From: Paracoccus aminophilus JCM 7686
Lineage (GTDB): Bacteria > Pseudomonadota > Alphaproteobacteria > Rhodobacterales > Rhodobacteraceae
Direction: 5' to 3'
Length of the DNA: 64,000 nt
Assembly (NCBI RefSeq): GCF_000444995.1
Contig: NC_022041.1
Span: 904,001-968,000 of the forward strand
Shown: one piece after another, positions 44,945 through 52,954 of the stretch
Layout: each line of letters opens with the position of its first letter
How positions within the stretch are numbered: position 1 is the stretch's first letter
Notes under the pieces: model-generated
The model's input: the letters and a program-made list of their open reading frames with translations, nothing else
The model's database searches: none
What the model was told of the DNA's origin: nothing
Translations under genes and position numbers: made by a program

Positions 44945-47035
44945 TCAGAAGGTCAGGCGCGTGGTCAGGAACAACGAGCGGCCAGCCTCGGGATAGCCGT
45001 CGACGAGCTGGTAGTTCTTGTCGAGGAGGTTGCGCAGGCCGAAAGCGAGCTCTGCGGTCTCGGTGACCTGCCAGCGTGCATCGAGGTTGAGCAGGCCAAA
45101 GCCCGACGCTTTGGTGTAAGACACCTGGGTCGGATCGGGCGACTGGATCGCGCTGTCGGTCCAGCGCGAGCTGGCGAATTCGATCGAGGGCGAGATCGTC
45201 AGATTGTCCTGCGCCTTCCAGTCAAGCCGCAGATTGGCCGCGTGCAGCGGCACATCGGTCGCGCGCAGACCGTCGCGGACCGGATCGGTGATCTTGCGGT
45301 GGGTATAGGTATAATTACTGCTGATCGCGAGAACCGGCGAGATCTCATAGCTCGCCGCGAATTCGAGACCCGAGATCTTGCCGTCGCCGACGTTCTGGCT
45401 CTGGGTCAGATCGGTGCCGACATAGACCGACTGGATCATGTCCTCGATCTTGCTGTGGAAGATCGCGGCCTCCACTGCCACCGGGCCGAGATCGCCATTA
45501 TAGCCGAGCTCTGCCGTGATCGCGCGTTCCGCCTTCAGATCGGGGTTCGGAACCGCAGTGCCGAACCGCGTCGAATAGCGGTTGAAGAGCGTCGGGAAGC
45601 GGGTGCGCGACGAGACGCTGGCATGGACATCGCCGATATCGGTCGCATAAAGCGCCGCGACCTGCCAGTTGAGCGCATGGGTGCTGCCGGTCGGCCAGCC
45701 ATATTCGGTCGCGGTGCGGCTGGCCTCGATCACCTTCGCGGTGTCGTAGCTCAGACCGCCGATGATCGTCAGACGGTCGCTGGCGTGCCAGGTGTCCTCG
45801 ACCGCAAGCGACCAGGTCTCTTCCTTGCTGCGCTTGGTCGGATCGGGCCGATCATTCACGCCGGGCTGCGAAAGCTGCGTGTCGTCATGCTTGTCGCGAC
45901 GATAATGCAGCGCCGCGCGCAGCGTGTTTTGCGCCGCGACCTCGCCGCCAACCTCAAGGCTCAGACCGTAGGCGTCGTCCTTATAGGTGCTGTTGAACGC
46001 GCGCCGCTCGATCTGGGTCGTGTGGGTGTAGTCGTCGTAAGCTTTCAGGACGTTGTCGAAGCGGTTGTAGTAAAGCTTCGTCTTGAAATAGCCGCTCTCG
46101 GCGAAAGTCGTGTTCGAATAGAAGGCGAGGCTTTCGATGTTCCAGGTCGGCCAGCTCCAGTCGCGCTGATAGGATTGGCCCGGCGGCAGCGGCGAGGGCG
46201 TGATGCCGCGGATCGGCTGCTCGACGTTATAGGGCGCGTTTTTCGCGCCGGTCTGCCGGGTGTAGCTCAGGACATATTCATCGGTCGCATTGGGGGTATA
46301 GCCCACCTTGAGGTTCAGGCGCGTGTCCTTGGTGTCGGCATAGTTGCGCTTGCCCGAGCCCTGATTGGGCGTCGGTTTGAAGTCTTTCGACAGGTAATAG
46401 CCGTCGCTGTCGCGCCACATATAGCTGCCGGTTGCATAGAACTGGTCCTGCTTGGTGCCGAACGACAGGAACGCGCTTTTCGCGGTGACATCGCCGCGAT
46501 TGCCAGCCTCGACGCCCAGACGCGCCTCGCCCTCGAAGGGTTTCGTCGGCGTGCGGGTCACGAGGTTGACGGCCCCGCCCATCGCGCCCGGACCGTTCAG
46601 AACCGAGACATAGCCCTTCTGGATCTGGATCTCGGCCAAATCGGGGGTCAGGAAACGACCGAAGTCCAGACGGTTGTCGGCCGGCAGATAGACGCGGATG
46701 CCGTCGATCGAGAGCGGCACCTGAAGACGGTCAAAGCCACGCACAAAGATCAGCCGCTCGTTGCGGCTGCCGCCCGAGTTGCCGACGCTGACACCCGGCT
46801 GGGTTTTCAGCGCATCGTCGAGGGTCTGGCGGTTGTTCGCGAGGATCTCATCGGCCTTGACCGTCGAGGTCGTCCCGGCGGCGGTGCTTTCGTCGGCTGT
46901 CGCGTTGATCACGATCGTGCCGAGTGTGAAAGAGCGATTGTCGGCGCGGTCGGCCGCGTCCTCGGCGAAAGCCCAAGTTCCCATCAGTCCCGGCAGAACA
47001 CAGCCCGCCAAGGCAAGTCTTTGCAGCAATGACAT
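44945..47035 (-). CDS. TonB-dependent outer-membrane receptor, possibly for molybdate/tungstate
   Basis: A 696-aa receptor with a signal peptide (residues about 1-24, LLQRLALAGCVLPGLMGTWAFA). The plug is DEILANNRQTLDDALKTQPGVSVGNSGG to GPGAMGGAVNLVTRTP; a possible TonB box lies at FTLGTIVINA. The barrel ends with RNLLDKNYQLVDGYPEAGRSLFLTTRLTF, terminal Phe included. By sequence alone the ligand could be a siderophore or haem. The neighbouring FecBCD/Mop operon and a shared upstream inverted repeat point to a molybdenum or tungsten compound. The ATG at 47035 follows AGGGA. Confidence 0.85.
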   Translation of the reverse strand: MSLLQRLALAGCVLPGLMGTWAFAEDAADRADNRSFTLGTIVINATADESTAAGTTSTVKADEILANNRQTLDDALKTQPGVSVGNSGGSRNERLIFVRGFDRLQVPLSIDGIRVYLPADNRLDFGRFLTPDLAEIQIQKGYVSVLNGPGAMGGAVNLVTRTPTKPFEGEARLGVEAGNRGDVTAKSAFLSFGTKQDQFYATGSYMWRDSDGYYLSKDFKPTPNQGSGKRNYADTKDTRLNLKVGYTPNATDEYVLSYTRQTGAKNAPYNVEQPIRGITPSPLPPGQSYQRDWSWPTWNIESLAFYSNTTFAESGYFKTKLYYNRFDNVLKAYDDYTHTTQIERRAFNSTYKDDAYGLSLEVGGEVAAQNTLRAALHYRRDKHDDTQLSQPGVNDRPDPTKRSKEETWSLAVEDTWHASDRLTIIGGLSYDTAKVIEASRTATEYGWPTGSTHALNWQVAALYATDIGDVHASVSSRTRFPTLFNRYSTRFGTAVPNPDLKAERAITAELGYNGDLGPVAVEAAIFHSKIEDMIQSVYVGTDLTQSQNVGDGKISGLEFAASYEISPVLAISSNYTYTHRKITDPVRDGLRATDVPLHAANLRLDWKAQDNLTISPSIEFASSRWTDSAIQSPDPTQVSYTKASGFGLLNLDARWQVTETAELAFGLRNLLDKNYQLVDGYPEAGRSLFLTTRLTF

Positions 47036-47091
47036 CTTTTTCCCTGTCTCTTGTGTGGTTCCCGCAGAGCGCGAAGGGCGCAAGCGAGAAT

Positions 47092-47115
47092 CGCTATGCA
47101 CGATTAAGCATATCG
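47092..47115. promoter_or_regulatory. Mo-box-like inverted repeat upstream of the TonB receptor
   Basis: CGCTATGC (47092-47099) and GCATATCG (47108-47115) are separated by 8 bp (ACGATTAA); the arms match at 7 of 8 positions. The 8-8-8 layout and CG-TAT...ATA-CG ends resemble the ModE operator. It is 57-80 bp upstream of the receptor ATG. The right half with two following bases, AGCATATCGT, recurs upstream of mop. Confidence 0.6.
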
Positions 47116-47213
47116 TGATGTGTCGCAACAGCGACTTTCCGCCGAGGATGGATGAACAGCGTTAAACTCAGCTTGGGATTGCCCGACGCGCCGCAATCGC
47201 GCAAAGAGCGCGC

Positions 47214-47663
47214 ATGGAAAAACACGCTTTGCACATCCGCCCCGCCCATTCCGGCGAAGGCCCGGCGCTGGTTGCGCTTTGGGCGCGCTCGGTCGATGCC
47301 ACCCATGATTTTTTGACCCCCGCCGACCGCGCCGCAATCGGCGCCGAGGTTGCGGCCTTTCTGCCCGAGGCGCCGTTGATCGTCGCGGCGGACGCTTCGG
47401 ATCGCCCGCTTGGCTTCATGCTACTGGACGGCGGTCGGATGGAGGCGCTTTTCCTCGATCCCGATCAGCGCGGTCAGGGCGTCGGCCGGGCTTTGGTCGA
47501 ACATGCGCTCGGCCTGCACCCGCGCCTTGAAACCGAGGTCAATGCCCAGAACCAGCAGGCGCTCGGCTTTTATCTGCATCTCGGCTTTGTCGAGACCGGG
47601 CGCTCGGCGCTGGACGGGCAGGGGCGCGCTTACCCGCTGATCCATCTGCGCCACGACGCCTGA
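47214..47663 (+). CDS. GNAT-family N-acetyltransferase (YjaB-like)
   Basis: A 149-aa acyltransferase. The acetyl-CoA loop is LDPDQRGQGVGRALVEHAL, with the strand MEALFLDPD before it. ETEVNAQNQQALGFYLHLGFVETG is the usual GNAT end and resembles E. coli YjaB. The acceptor is unknown. It is on the plus strand between the receptor and the ABC operon and shares neither promoter, so it may be unrelated to metal uptake. Confidence 0.82.
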   Translation: MEKHALHIRPAHSGEGPALVALWARSVDATHDFLTPADRAAIGAEVAAFLPEAPLIVAADASDRPLGFMLLDGGRMEALFLDPDQRGQGVGRALVEHALGLHPRLETEVNAQNQQALGFYLHLGFVETGRSALDGQGRAYPLIHLRHDA

Positions 47664-47681
47664 AGGCGCGCCGCGCGGGCG

Positions 47682-48446
47682 CTAGTCCGGACGGAAATGC
47701 AGCGCGCCGTCCGACAGCGCCTCGCGCCGGATCCTGGTGCCGTAAAGCGCCGAGAGGTTTTCGGCGGTCATCACCTCATGCGCGGGGCCGCTGGCGACCA
47801 GACCGCTGCGGCCCAGCAAGATCACCCGATCCGCCAGAGCCGCCGCCTGATCCGGGTCATGGGTCGAAAGCACCACGCCCTTGCCGTCGCGGGCGAGATT
47901 GCGGATCAGATCGTCGATGCGCTTGCGGTTGGCAAGATCAAGGCTCGCGGTCGGCTCGTCCATCACCAGCGCCCGCGCGCCTTGCGCCACGGCCCGCGCG
48001 ATCAGCACCATCTGCTGCTGCCCGCCCGACAGCCGCGACATGTCGCGCGGACCAAGATCGCCGATCCCCAGCCGGTCGAGCGCCGCATCGGCCTCGCGCT
48101 CGGCGGCAGGGCCGGGGGTGGCAAAGAGCGGTAAGGTCGCCGCGCGGCCCATCAGGACGATATCGCGGGCGGTGAAGGCAAAGGGCAGGGTCTGGGCCTG
48201 CGGCACATAGGCGATGGCGCGCGCAATCTCGCGCCGGGCCAGCGCGCCAAGCGGGCGGCCTTCGAGGTGAAGCGCCCCGCCGCGCGCGGGCAAAAGCCCC
48301 AGAAGCGTGCGGAAAAGCGTGGTCTTGCCCACGCCATTCGGGCCAAGCAGGCACAAGACCTCGCCCGCGCCCAGCCAGAGATCAAGCCCGGTGAAGAGCG
48401 TCTTGTCACGGTGGCCAATCGCCAGCGCATGGGCTTCGAGCAGCAT
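47682..48446 (-). CDS. FecE/MolC-like ABC transporter ATPase
   Basis: A 254-aa ATPase of a FecBCD-type importer. Walker A is LLGPNGVGKTTLFRTLLGLL, signature RLSGGQQQMVLIARAVAQ, Walker B ALVMDEPTASLD and H-loop VVLSTHDPDQA. The start at 48446 overlaps the permease stop by one base (TGATG); a longer frame to 48563 would lie within the permease. It ends the mop operon. Confidence 0.92.
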   Translation of the reverse strand: MLLEAHALAIGHRDKTLFTGLDLWLGAGEVLCLLGPNGVGKTTLFRTLLGLLPARGGALHLEGRPLGALARREIARAIAYVPQAQTLPFAFTARDIVLMGRAATLPLFATPGPAAEREADAALDRLGIGDLGPRDMSRLSGGQQQMVLIARAVAQGARALVMDEPTASLDLANRKRIDDLIRNLARDGKGVVLSTHDPDQAAALADRVILLGRSGLVASGPAHEVMTAENLSALYGTRIRREALSDGALHFRPD

Positions 48447-49432
48447 CAGGATCTCCAGCCGGTGCCGCTGCGCGCGAGCAGCAGGATGAAAATCGGCGCG
48501 CCGAGAACGGCGGTCAGCAGGCCAAGCGGGATTTCCTGCCGCGCGAGCATCCGCGCACCGCAATCGACCAGCACCATGAAGGCCGCGCCGCCCAGAATGG
48601 TCGCGGGCAAAAGCCGGTCAAAACGCGGCCCGGTCAGCAGACGCAGCATATGCGGCACCATCAGCCCGACCCAGCCGATCACTCCGGCCATCGACACCGC
48701 CGCCGCCGTCATCAGCGTGGCAGAGGCCACGACAATCGCGCGCAGCCGCCCGGCATGAACGCCCAGAGATTTCGCCTCGTCATCGCCAAGCGCCAACAGG
48801 CCGATGCGCCAGCGCAAAAGGATCAGCGGCACCAGTCCCAGCAGGATCGCGGGCGCCGCCGCCAGCACATCGCCGCGCTTGGCCCCGGCAAGGCTACCCA
48901 TCAGCCAGAAGGTTATGGCGGGCAGTTGGTTTTCGGTATCGGCCAGTAGTTTGATCAGCGAGATCCCGGCCCCCGCAAGCGCGCCAAGCGCAATGCCGCA
49001 GAGCACCATAACCAGAACCCCGCCCCCGAGCGCGAGCGAGAGCCCGACCACCAAAAGCACGGTGACCAGCCCGGTGCCAAAGCCCAAAAGCTGGATCATC
49101 AGGACCGGCAGGCCCAGATAGATGCCCAGCACCGCGCCAAAGCCCGCGCCCGCCGAAACGCCAAGAATATCCGGGGAAACCAGCGGGTTGCGGAAGGCGG
49201 TCTGATAGGCTGCCCCGGCTGCGGCCAAGGCCGCCCCGGTCAAGGCGGCGGCCAGCACGCGGGGCAGGCGGATGTTCCAGAAGACCGTGGTTTCGGTCCC
49301 GCCGGTGCCCTGACGGGTGAGCTCGGTCCAGATCTGAGCCGGGCTCAGCGGATAGGGACCAAGCGCGATGCCGAGAAGGAGAACGCCAAGCAGGACCAGC
49401 CCGAGGGGCAGGGTCCAGCTTTTGTCACTCAC
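48446..49432 (-). CDS. FecCD/MolB-like ABC transporter permease
   Basis: A 328-aa permease with about ten hydrophobic helices. FecCD marks are IRLPRVLAAALTGAALAAAGAAYQTAFRNPLVSPDILGVSAGAGFGA, GIALGALAGAGISL, LAGAKRGDVLAAAP and GWVGLMVPHMLRLL. The start is GTG at 49432, inside the end of the binding-protein gene. The same fold serves iron-siderophore, B12 and molybdate (MolB) importers. Confidence 0.93.
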   Translation of the reverse strand: MSDKSWTLPLGLVLLGVLLLGIALGPYPLSPAQIWTELTRQGTGGTETTVFWNIRLPRVLAAALTGAALAAAGAAYQTAFRNPLVSPDILGVSAGAGFGAVLGIYLGLPVLMIQLLGFGTGLVTVLLVVGLSLALGGGVLVMVLCGIALGALAGAGISLIKLLADTENQLPAITFWLMGSLAGAKRGDVLAAAPAILLGLVPLILLRWRIGLLALGDDEAKSLGVHAGRLRAIVVASATLMTAAAVSMAGVIGWVGLMVPHMLRLLTGPRFDRLLPATILGGAAFMVLVDCGARMLARQEIPLGLLTAVLGAPIFILLLARSGTGWRS

Positions 49433-50447
49433 CCAGCAGGTCTTTCAGCTGATCCTCGCTCAGCTCGCTTTGATAGAAGAGCTGATAGAAATCGCGCACA
49501 TCATCCTTGAGCCCGGCCTCGGCCAGCTCGGGATGCAGCTTCGCGGTCAGCCAGCGCAGACCGAGCAGGCGGTTGACCGAGGGCGGCGCGTCGATGAAGC
49601 CGAAGGGCACTTGCGGGGCGAGATAGATCTTGTGGTTCTCGATCGCGGGAATGCCTTTCAGCTCTGGCATCTCGGCGGCTTTCTTGGCGAAATCGGCATC
49701 GACCGTGATGATGACTTCGGGCGCCCATTTCTGCAGCTGCTCGGGTGAGACCGTGATCGGTCCCTTGCTATCGCCTTCGGCGACGTTGATGCCACCCGCG
49801 CGCTCGATGATCTCGGAATGGATCGAGCCCTTGGCCGCGCTTTCCAGCCCCTCGGGGCCACGGGCGAGATAGACTTTCGGGCGCTTGTCTTCCGGGATCC
49901 CGGCCACCAGAGCATCGGTGTCTTTCAGGATCGCCTCGGCCTCGGCGGCCAGCGTCTCGCCACGCTCGGGCACGTCAAGCGCCGCGCCAAGCGTGCGCAA
50001 AGTCTCGGGCGTTTTGGCGAAAGCGCCGTCGAGCAGCAGATAGGGCAGGCCGGTCTGCTCTTCGACCCGTTTCGCAAGGTCGATATAGGTCGCGTTGATA
50101 TTGCCGTAATCGAGCACCATCTGCGCTTTCGCGGCCAGCAGCCCCTCGAGGTTCAGCGTATCGCCCTTGCCGGTCAGACGGCCCAGACCCGGCAGATCGC
50201 GGGTCTCAGCCACAAGATATTGCTTGCCGCTGTCGGGGACCGCACGGACCCAGCCGAGCATCGCCTGCGGCTTCAGCACATAAAGCAGCACATCGGCGGG
50301 CGGGCCTGCGGCATAGATCCGGCTGGCATCGGCGGGCACCGAAATATCTCGACCGGCCGCATCCTTGACGGTTTCGGCAAAGGCCGGGCCAAAGGACAGA
50401 GAGGCCGCGACCAGCGCCGCGGCAGAGAAATCACGAAAGAAGCGCAT
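49425..50447 (-). CDS. Periplasmic substrate-binding protein (FecB/MolA-like)
   Basis: A 340-aa exported protein with an N-terminal signal (FFRDFSAAALVAASLSFGPAFAE). The body has RDISVPADASRIYAAGPPADVLLYVL, VDYGNINATYIDLA-like (seen as VLDYGNINATY), VYLARGPEGLESAAKGSIHSEIIERAGGINVA and ITVSPEQLQKWAPEVIITVD, all class III (COG0614-type). There is no lipoprotein cysteine. Its operon mate Mop suggests molybdate/tungstate; class III proteins mostly carry iron chelates or B12, with MolA as the molybdate precedent. It overlaps the TrmO-like stop by one base. Confidence 0.88.
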   Translation of the reverse strand: MRFFRDFSAAALVAASLSFGPAFAETVKDAAGRDISVPADASRIYAAGPPADVLLYVLKPQAMLGWVRAVPDSGKQYLVAETRDLPGLGRLTGKGDTLNLEGLLAAKAQMVLDYGNINATYIDLAKRVEEQTGLPYLLLDGAFAKTPETLRTLGAALDVPERGETLAAEAEAILKDTDALVAGIPEDKRPKVYLARGPEGLESAAKGSIHSEIIERAGGINVAEGDSKGPITVSPEQLQKWAPEVIITVDADFAKKAAEMPELKGIPAIENHKIYLAPQVPFGFIDAPPSVNRLLGLRWLTAKLHPELAEAGLKDDVRDFYQLFYQSELSEDQLKDLLGE

Positions 50448-50935
50448 CAGGCAGGGTGTCTTTCAGGCTGTTCATCATAGCAGAAAATCGGCTTGATATC
50501 GACGAGCGGGGTGCCGTCGATACAGTCAAGGCCGCGCACGAAAAGGCTGGTGCCCTCGATCCGCTCGAGCGTCACCACGGATGAGGCGATCGGATTGGGG
50601 CGCAGCGGCGAGCGCAGGGCGAATGTGCCGATGCCGCGATCTCCGAAATCGGGATTTTGCTGCACGACATCGCGTCGCGCCTGATGCATCCAGTAAAGGA
50701 TCTGAAGCTGGCTTTTGCCTTCAAGCCCCAGCAGAGCCCCGCGCCACAGAGGATCGAGCCGGATTTCGCAAACCGGCCCGTCCTTGGCGTCGCCCTTCTT
50801 GGGGGAGGTCTTGCGGTCGACCCATGGTGTATGGATCGACCCGATGAACCAGAGATCGGCATCCGAGCGAGGGGGTGCGTTGACCGCGATTTCATGCGGG
50901 CGCAGATCGCCCGGAACCGATTCAGCCATCGACAC
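50447..50935 (-). CDS. TrmO/TsaA-like protein (UPF0066, YaeB fold)
   Basis: A 162-aa protein of the TrmO (YaeB/VirR) family, whose known member methylates t6A37 in tRNA with SAM. Seen: LWFIGSIHTPW (family start), ALLGLEGKSQLQILYWMHQARRDVV, FALRSPLRPNPIASSVVTLERIEG (the RPNPI signature) and LDCIDGTPLVDIKPIF. Start is GTG at 50935, or ATG at 50929. Its place between Mop and a metal-type binding protein is unusual for a tRNA gene; it may act on tRNA, or be recruited to metal-related chemistry. Confidence 0.85.
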   Translation of the reverse strand: MSMAESVPGDLRPHEIAVNAPPRSDADLWFIGSIHTPWVDRKTSPKKGDAKDGPVCEIRLDPLWRGALLGLEGKSQLQILYWMHQARRDVVQQNPDFGDRGIGTFALRSPLRPNPIASSVVTLERIEGTSLFVRGLDCIDGTPLVDIKPIFCYDEQPERHPA

Positions 50936-51131
50936 CGACCATCACGTCAGAGGCCTTGACGATGGCGCTGGCTTTCGCGCCGACTTTCAGCCCGAGATCG
51001 GCAACCGCTTCATTGGTGATGGATGCGGTGACGATCGTGCCGCCGACATCGAGACGGACATGGCTGGTGACAGCCCCCGTGACGATCTCGACCACCGTGC
51101 CCGCAAGCACGTTTCTGGCGCTGATTTTCAT
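50922..51131 (-). CDS. mop: Molybdopterin-binding Mop protein (TOBE/MOP domain)
   Basis: A 69-aa molybdate/tungstate-binding protein, a single MOP domain: MKISARNVLAGTVVEIVTGA, SHVRLDVGGTIVTASITNEAV and LGLKVGAKASAIVKASDVMVGV. Such proteins form hexamers that store oxyanions; in Rhodobacter related Mop domains occur in Mo-responsive regulators. It heads the operon mop-trmO-like-binding protein-permease-ATPase and is preceded by a Mo-box-like repeat 12 bp before its ATG. Confidence 0.93.
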   Translation of the reverse strand: MKISARNVLAGTVVEIVTGAVTSHVRLDVGGTIVTASITNEAVADLGLKVGAKASAIVKASDVMVGVDG

Positions 51132-51142
51132 GACACTCTTCC

Positions 51143-51166
51143 CTTTATGTTGATTCGAGCATATCG
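51143..51166. promoter_or_regulatory. Mo-box-like repeat upstream of mop
   Basis: CTTTATGT (51143-51150), 8-bp spacer TGATTCGA, then GCATATCG (51159-51166). The core TATG-N10-CATA and AGCATATCGT are identical in layout to the site before the TonB receptor; the left arm is weaker. The location right before the mop ATG suits a repressor. Beyond it, 51167-51408 contains no recognisable gene. Confidence 0.55.
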
Positions 51167-51408
51167 TTCTGAGACTGCGCGCGTCAATCGGACAGGATGG
51201 GACGCGCCGGGAGAGTTTGGCACGTCTGAACCGGGGCGCAAGCGATTGTGCCCGGGCGTTGTCTTTTCAAAGAGGAAAGAGCGGATGGGTTGCGTGCCGG
51301 GTCAGATCACCGGCACGGCGGGCGGGCCCGATTGGACTGTATGTCCGATTGGGCGAGGTGCACGACGCGGCGCGCATGCACCGGTCGTTCCCGCTGCGCT
51401 GAGAATGC

Positions 51409-51684
51409 TCAGCGCGAGGCAAGCCGCAGATTGCAGAAACCTGCATGTTGCGCGGCTTTGGAGAAGGCGATCCGGGCCTCTTCGACCGGGATCAGACAGG
51501 CCATGGCGTCTTCGACGGCGCATAGCGCTTTGTCGCGGAGCACACCGGCATCGCGAGGCAAATCGGCCGTCGGCCATTTTTCCTCAAGCCAATATTGCGC
51601 CTGTTCAATCGTAGAGATGGTATAAGAAGTGCCGCTTTGGGCGGTATCGAATGCGAGGGGTTTTCCCCAATTGAGTTCTATCAT
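51409..51684 (-). CDS. DUF982 domain protein
   Basis: A 91-aa protein with the DUF982 pattern: IELNWGKPLAF, TISTIEQAQYWLEEKWP, ALCAVEDAMACLIPVEEARIAFSKAAQHAGF. This family is common in Rhizobiales and Rhodobacterales, often in several copies. Function is unknown. AGGGA precedes the ATG at 51684. It is single, on the opposite strand to the cold-shock gene. Confidence 0.82.
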   Translation of the reverse strand: MIELNWGKPLAFDTAQSGTSYTISTIEQAQYWLEEKWPTADLPRDAGVLRDKALCAVEDAMACLIPVEEARIAFSKAAQHAGFCNLRLASR

Positions 51685-51886
51685 AGTCCCTACTTAGGCG
51701 GGAAATTGCGCAAATCAAGCGTATTTGCCGAAGCGATCTGCTGCAAAACGTCTGGTCAGCAATTCGATTCTGTGCTAGCCAGTCGGCACATTGCTATCTT
51801 GAGCCGATCCTTAACCGGGCAAGCGCCGTCTTAGCTTTGTCAGGTTGCTACATAGTGTGAGCGGCAAAATCGTAAGGAATATCAAG

Positions 51887-52093
51887 ATGGCAACTGGCAC
51901 CGTGAAATGGTTCAACGCCACCAAAGGTTTCGGCTTCATCGCCCCCGACAATGGCGGCCAGGACGTGTTCGTTCATATCTCGGCTGTTGAGCGCGCTGGT
52001 CTTCGTGGCCTCGCCGACAACCAGAAAATCTCGTTCGAGCTCGAAAAAGGCCGCGACGGCCGCGCTTCGGCTTCGAACCTCGAGCTTCTCTGA
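51887..52093 (+). CDS. cspA: CspA-type cold-shock protein
   Basis: A 68-aa OB-fold RNA chaperone, [20 protein letters not shown] with the RNP1 (KGFGFI) and RNP2 (VFVHI) motifs, ending [13 protein letters not shown] lies 8-9 nt before the ATG at 51887. The upstream 51685-51886 stretch is AT-richer and should hold the promoter and a structured leader. A strong terminator follows. Confidence 0.96.
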   Translation: MATGTVKWFNATKGFGFIAPDNGGQDVFVHISAVERAGLRGLADNQKISFELEKGRDGRASASNLELL

Positions 52094-52109
52094 GCTTCGC
52101 CAGATAAGC

Positions 52110-52135
52110 GGCCCGCCACTCCGGCGGGCCTTTTC
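52110..52135 (+). terminator. Rho-independent terminator of cspA
   Basis: GGCCCGCC (52110-52117) pairs with GGCGGGCC (52123-52130), followed by TTTTC. It starts 16 bp after the stop. Confidence 0.92.
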
Positions 52136-52251
52136 ATTTGCGCAGAACGGGCCTTTGAGGCGATGATCGCCTTGGGCCAACCTGCCGTAATTCTCCCAAG
52201 TCACATTCCGCGATCTCACGATTCTGGCATCGCCCGGAACAATCGGTCTCG

Positions 52252-52269
52252 ACCTATACTTGTATAGGT
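52252..52269. promoter_or_regulatory. 18-bp palindrome, possible regulator (LuxR-like) site
   Basis: ACCTATAC-TT-GTATAGGT has perfect 8-bp arms around a TT centre. Its size and symmetry fit a dimeric regulator such as a LuxR- or TetR-type protein. It is about 690 bp before the NRPS and 117 bp past the cspA terminator. No regulator gene is nearby in the window. Confidence 0.45.
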
Positions 52270-52778
52270 GCGCGCATTGTTTTGGTAATGAGTTTGCTTC
52301 GCGAAGCACCCTTTGGCCAAGGGTGAGATGACGGCTCTTCCAAGCGCGAAGAGCGCGGTTGGCTTCAGATCTTCCTCAGTCAGTTTTGAATCATGCGATG
52401 GTTTTCCCTGGGACGGCCCGCGGCTGTTTGCGTGGTTGCCTCTGGAGGAGGGATTGTCACGAGGCCGTGCCTGCGACAGCGGCGATGGCTGCGCTGAGCT
52501 GGGCAGCTTGCTGGGCGCACCAATCAACTCTCGCGCGGATCGCTCTGCAGAGGTCCGGCCTCTTGGTTGTGCCGCCGGACCATCCGGTGCTGGAGTGAAC
52601 CGCGGCCACCCGAAATCGTACCGACGGTCTGATCATGCCTCCGGCCAGTTCTCGCCTGTGTCACACAAGTGAGATGACCTGTCGTTGAATCAGGCTATCT
52701 ATTGAAATCATTGTAAAAAAATTAAGACCTCTCGCTTGCGGAAACGATGTGAATTTCCCCGTATTCGCAGCGATGACA

Positions 52779-52809
52779 GCGGCAAGTTGACCAAGCGGCA
52801 ACTTGCCGC
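52779..52809 (+). repeat. Strong inverted repeat upstream of the NRPS
   Basis: GCGGCAAGTTG (52779-52789) and CAACTTGCCGC (52799-52809) are perfect 11-base arms with a 9-nt loop; CAG/CTG beyond a 2-nt bulge can extend the stem. No T run follows, so it is not a standard terminator. It could be an attenuator, leader structure or protein site. Confidence 0.6.
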
Positions 52810-52954
52810 CGCTGCTGACGCAAGAGGATTGCAAAGCATGAGGGGCTGGTGCGCTAAATGGCGGCATTAGACGTATAGATCATAATTATTTTATGCGGGG
52901 CGCGTTTTCGAGGTTCGCGAACAGGCCCCTGCGGAGTTGTTGAGGAGGTGCGGT

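Larger units (their letters stand above)
52136..52954. other. Gene-poor 0.8-kb region before the NRPS-PKS cluster
   Basis: No open frame here looks real: candidates of 70-120 residues (for example plus strand 52313-52672 and minus strand 52216-52527) show neither domain sequence nor ribosome sites. The region carries an 18-bp palindrome (52252-52269), the self-complementary GCTTCGCGAAGC (52296-52307), an AT-rich island (52680-52740), a strong hairpin (52779-52809) and a second AT-rich island (52866-52896) just before the NRPS. It marks the join between core genes and the biosynthetic cluster. It could hold a decayed gene, a small RNA or the cluster's control region. Confidence 0.6.

Noticed and set aside
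52296..52307. GCTTCGCGAAGC palindrome
   Set aside because: A 12-bp self-complementary word with no spacer is likely by chance in GC-rich DNA and has no partner copy that I noticed.
52313..52672. A 119-codon open frame between cspA and the NRPS
   Set aside because: No recognisable domain, no ribosome site and no transposase motif on either strand; left as part of the gene-poor region.
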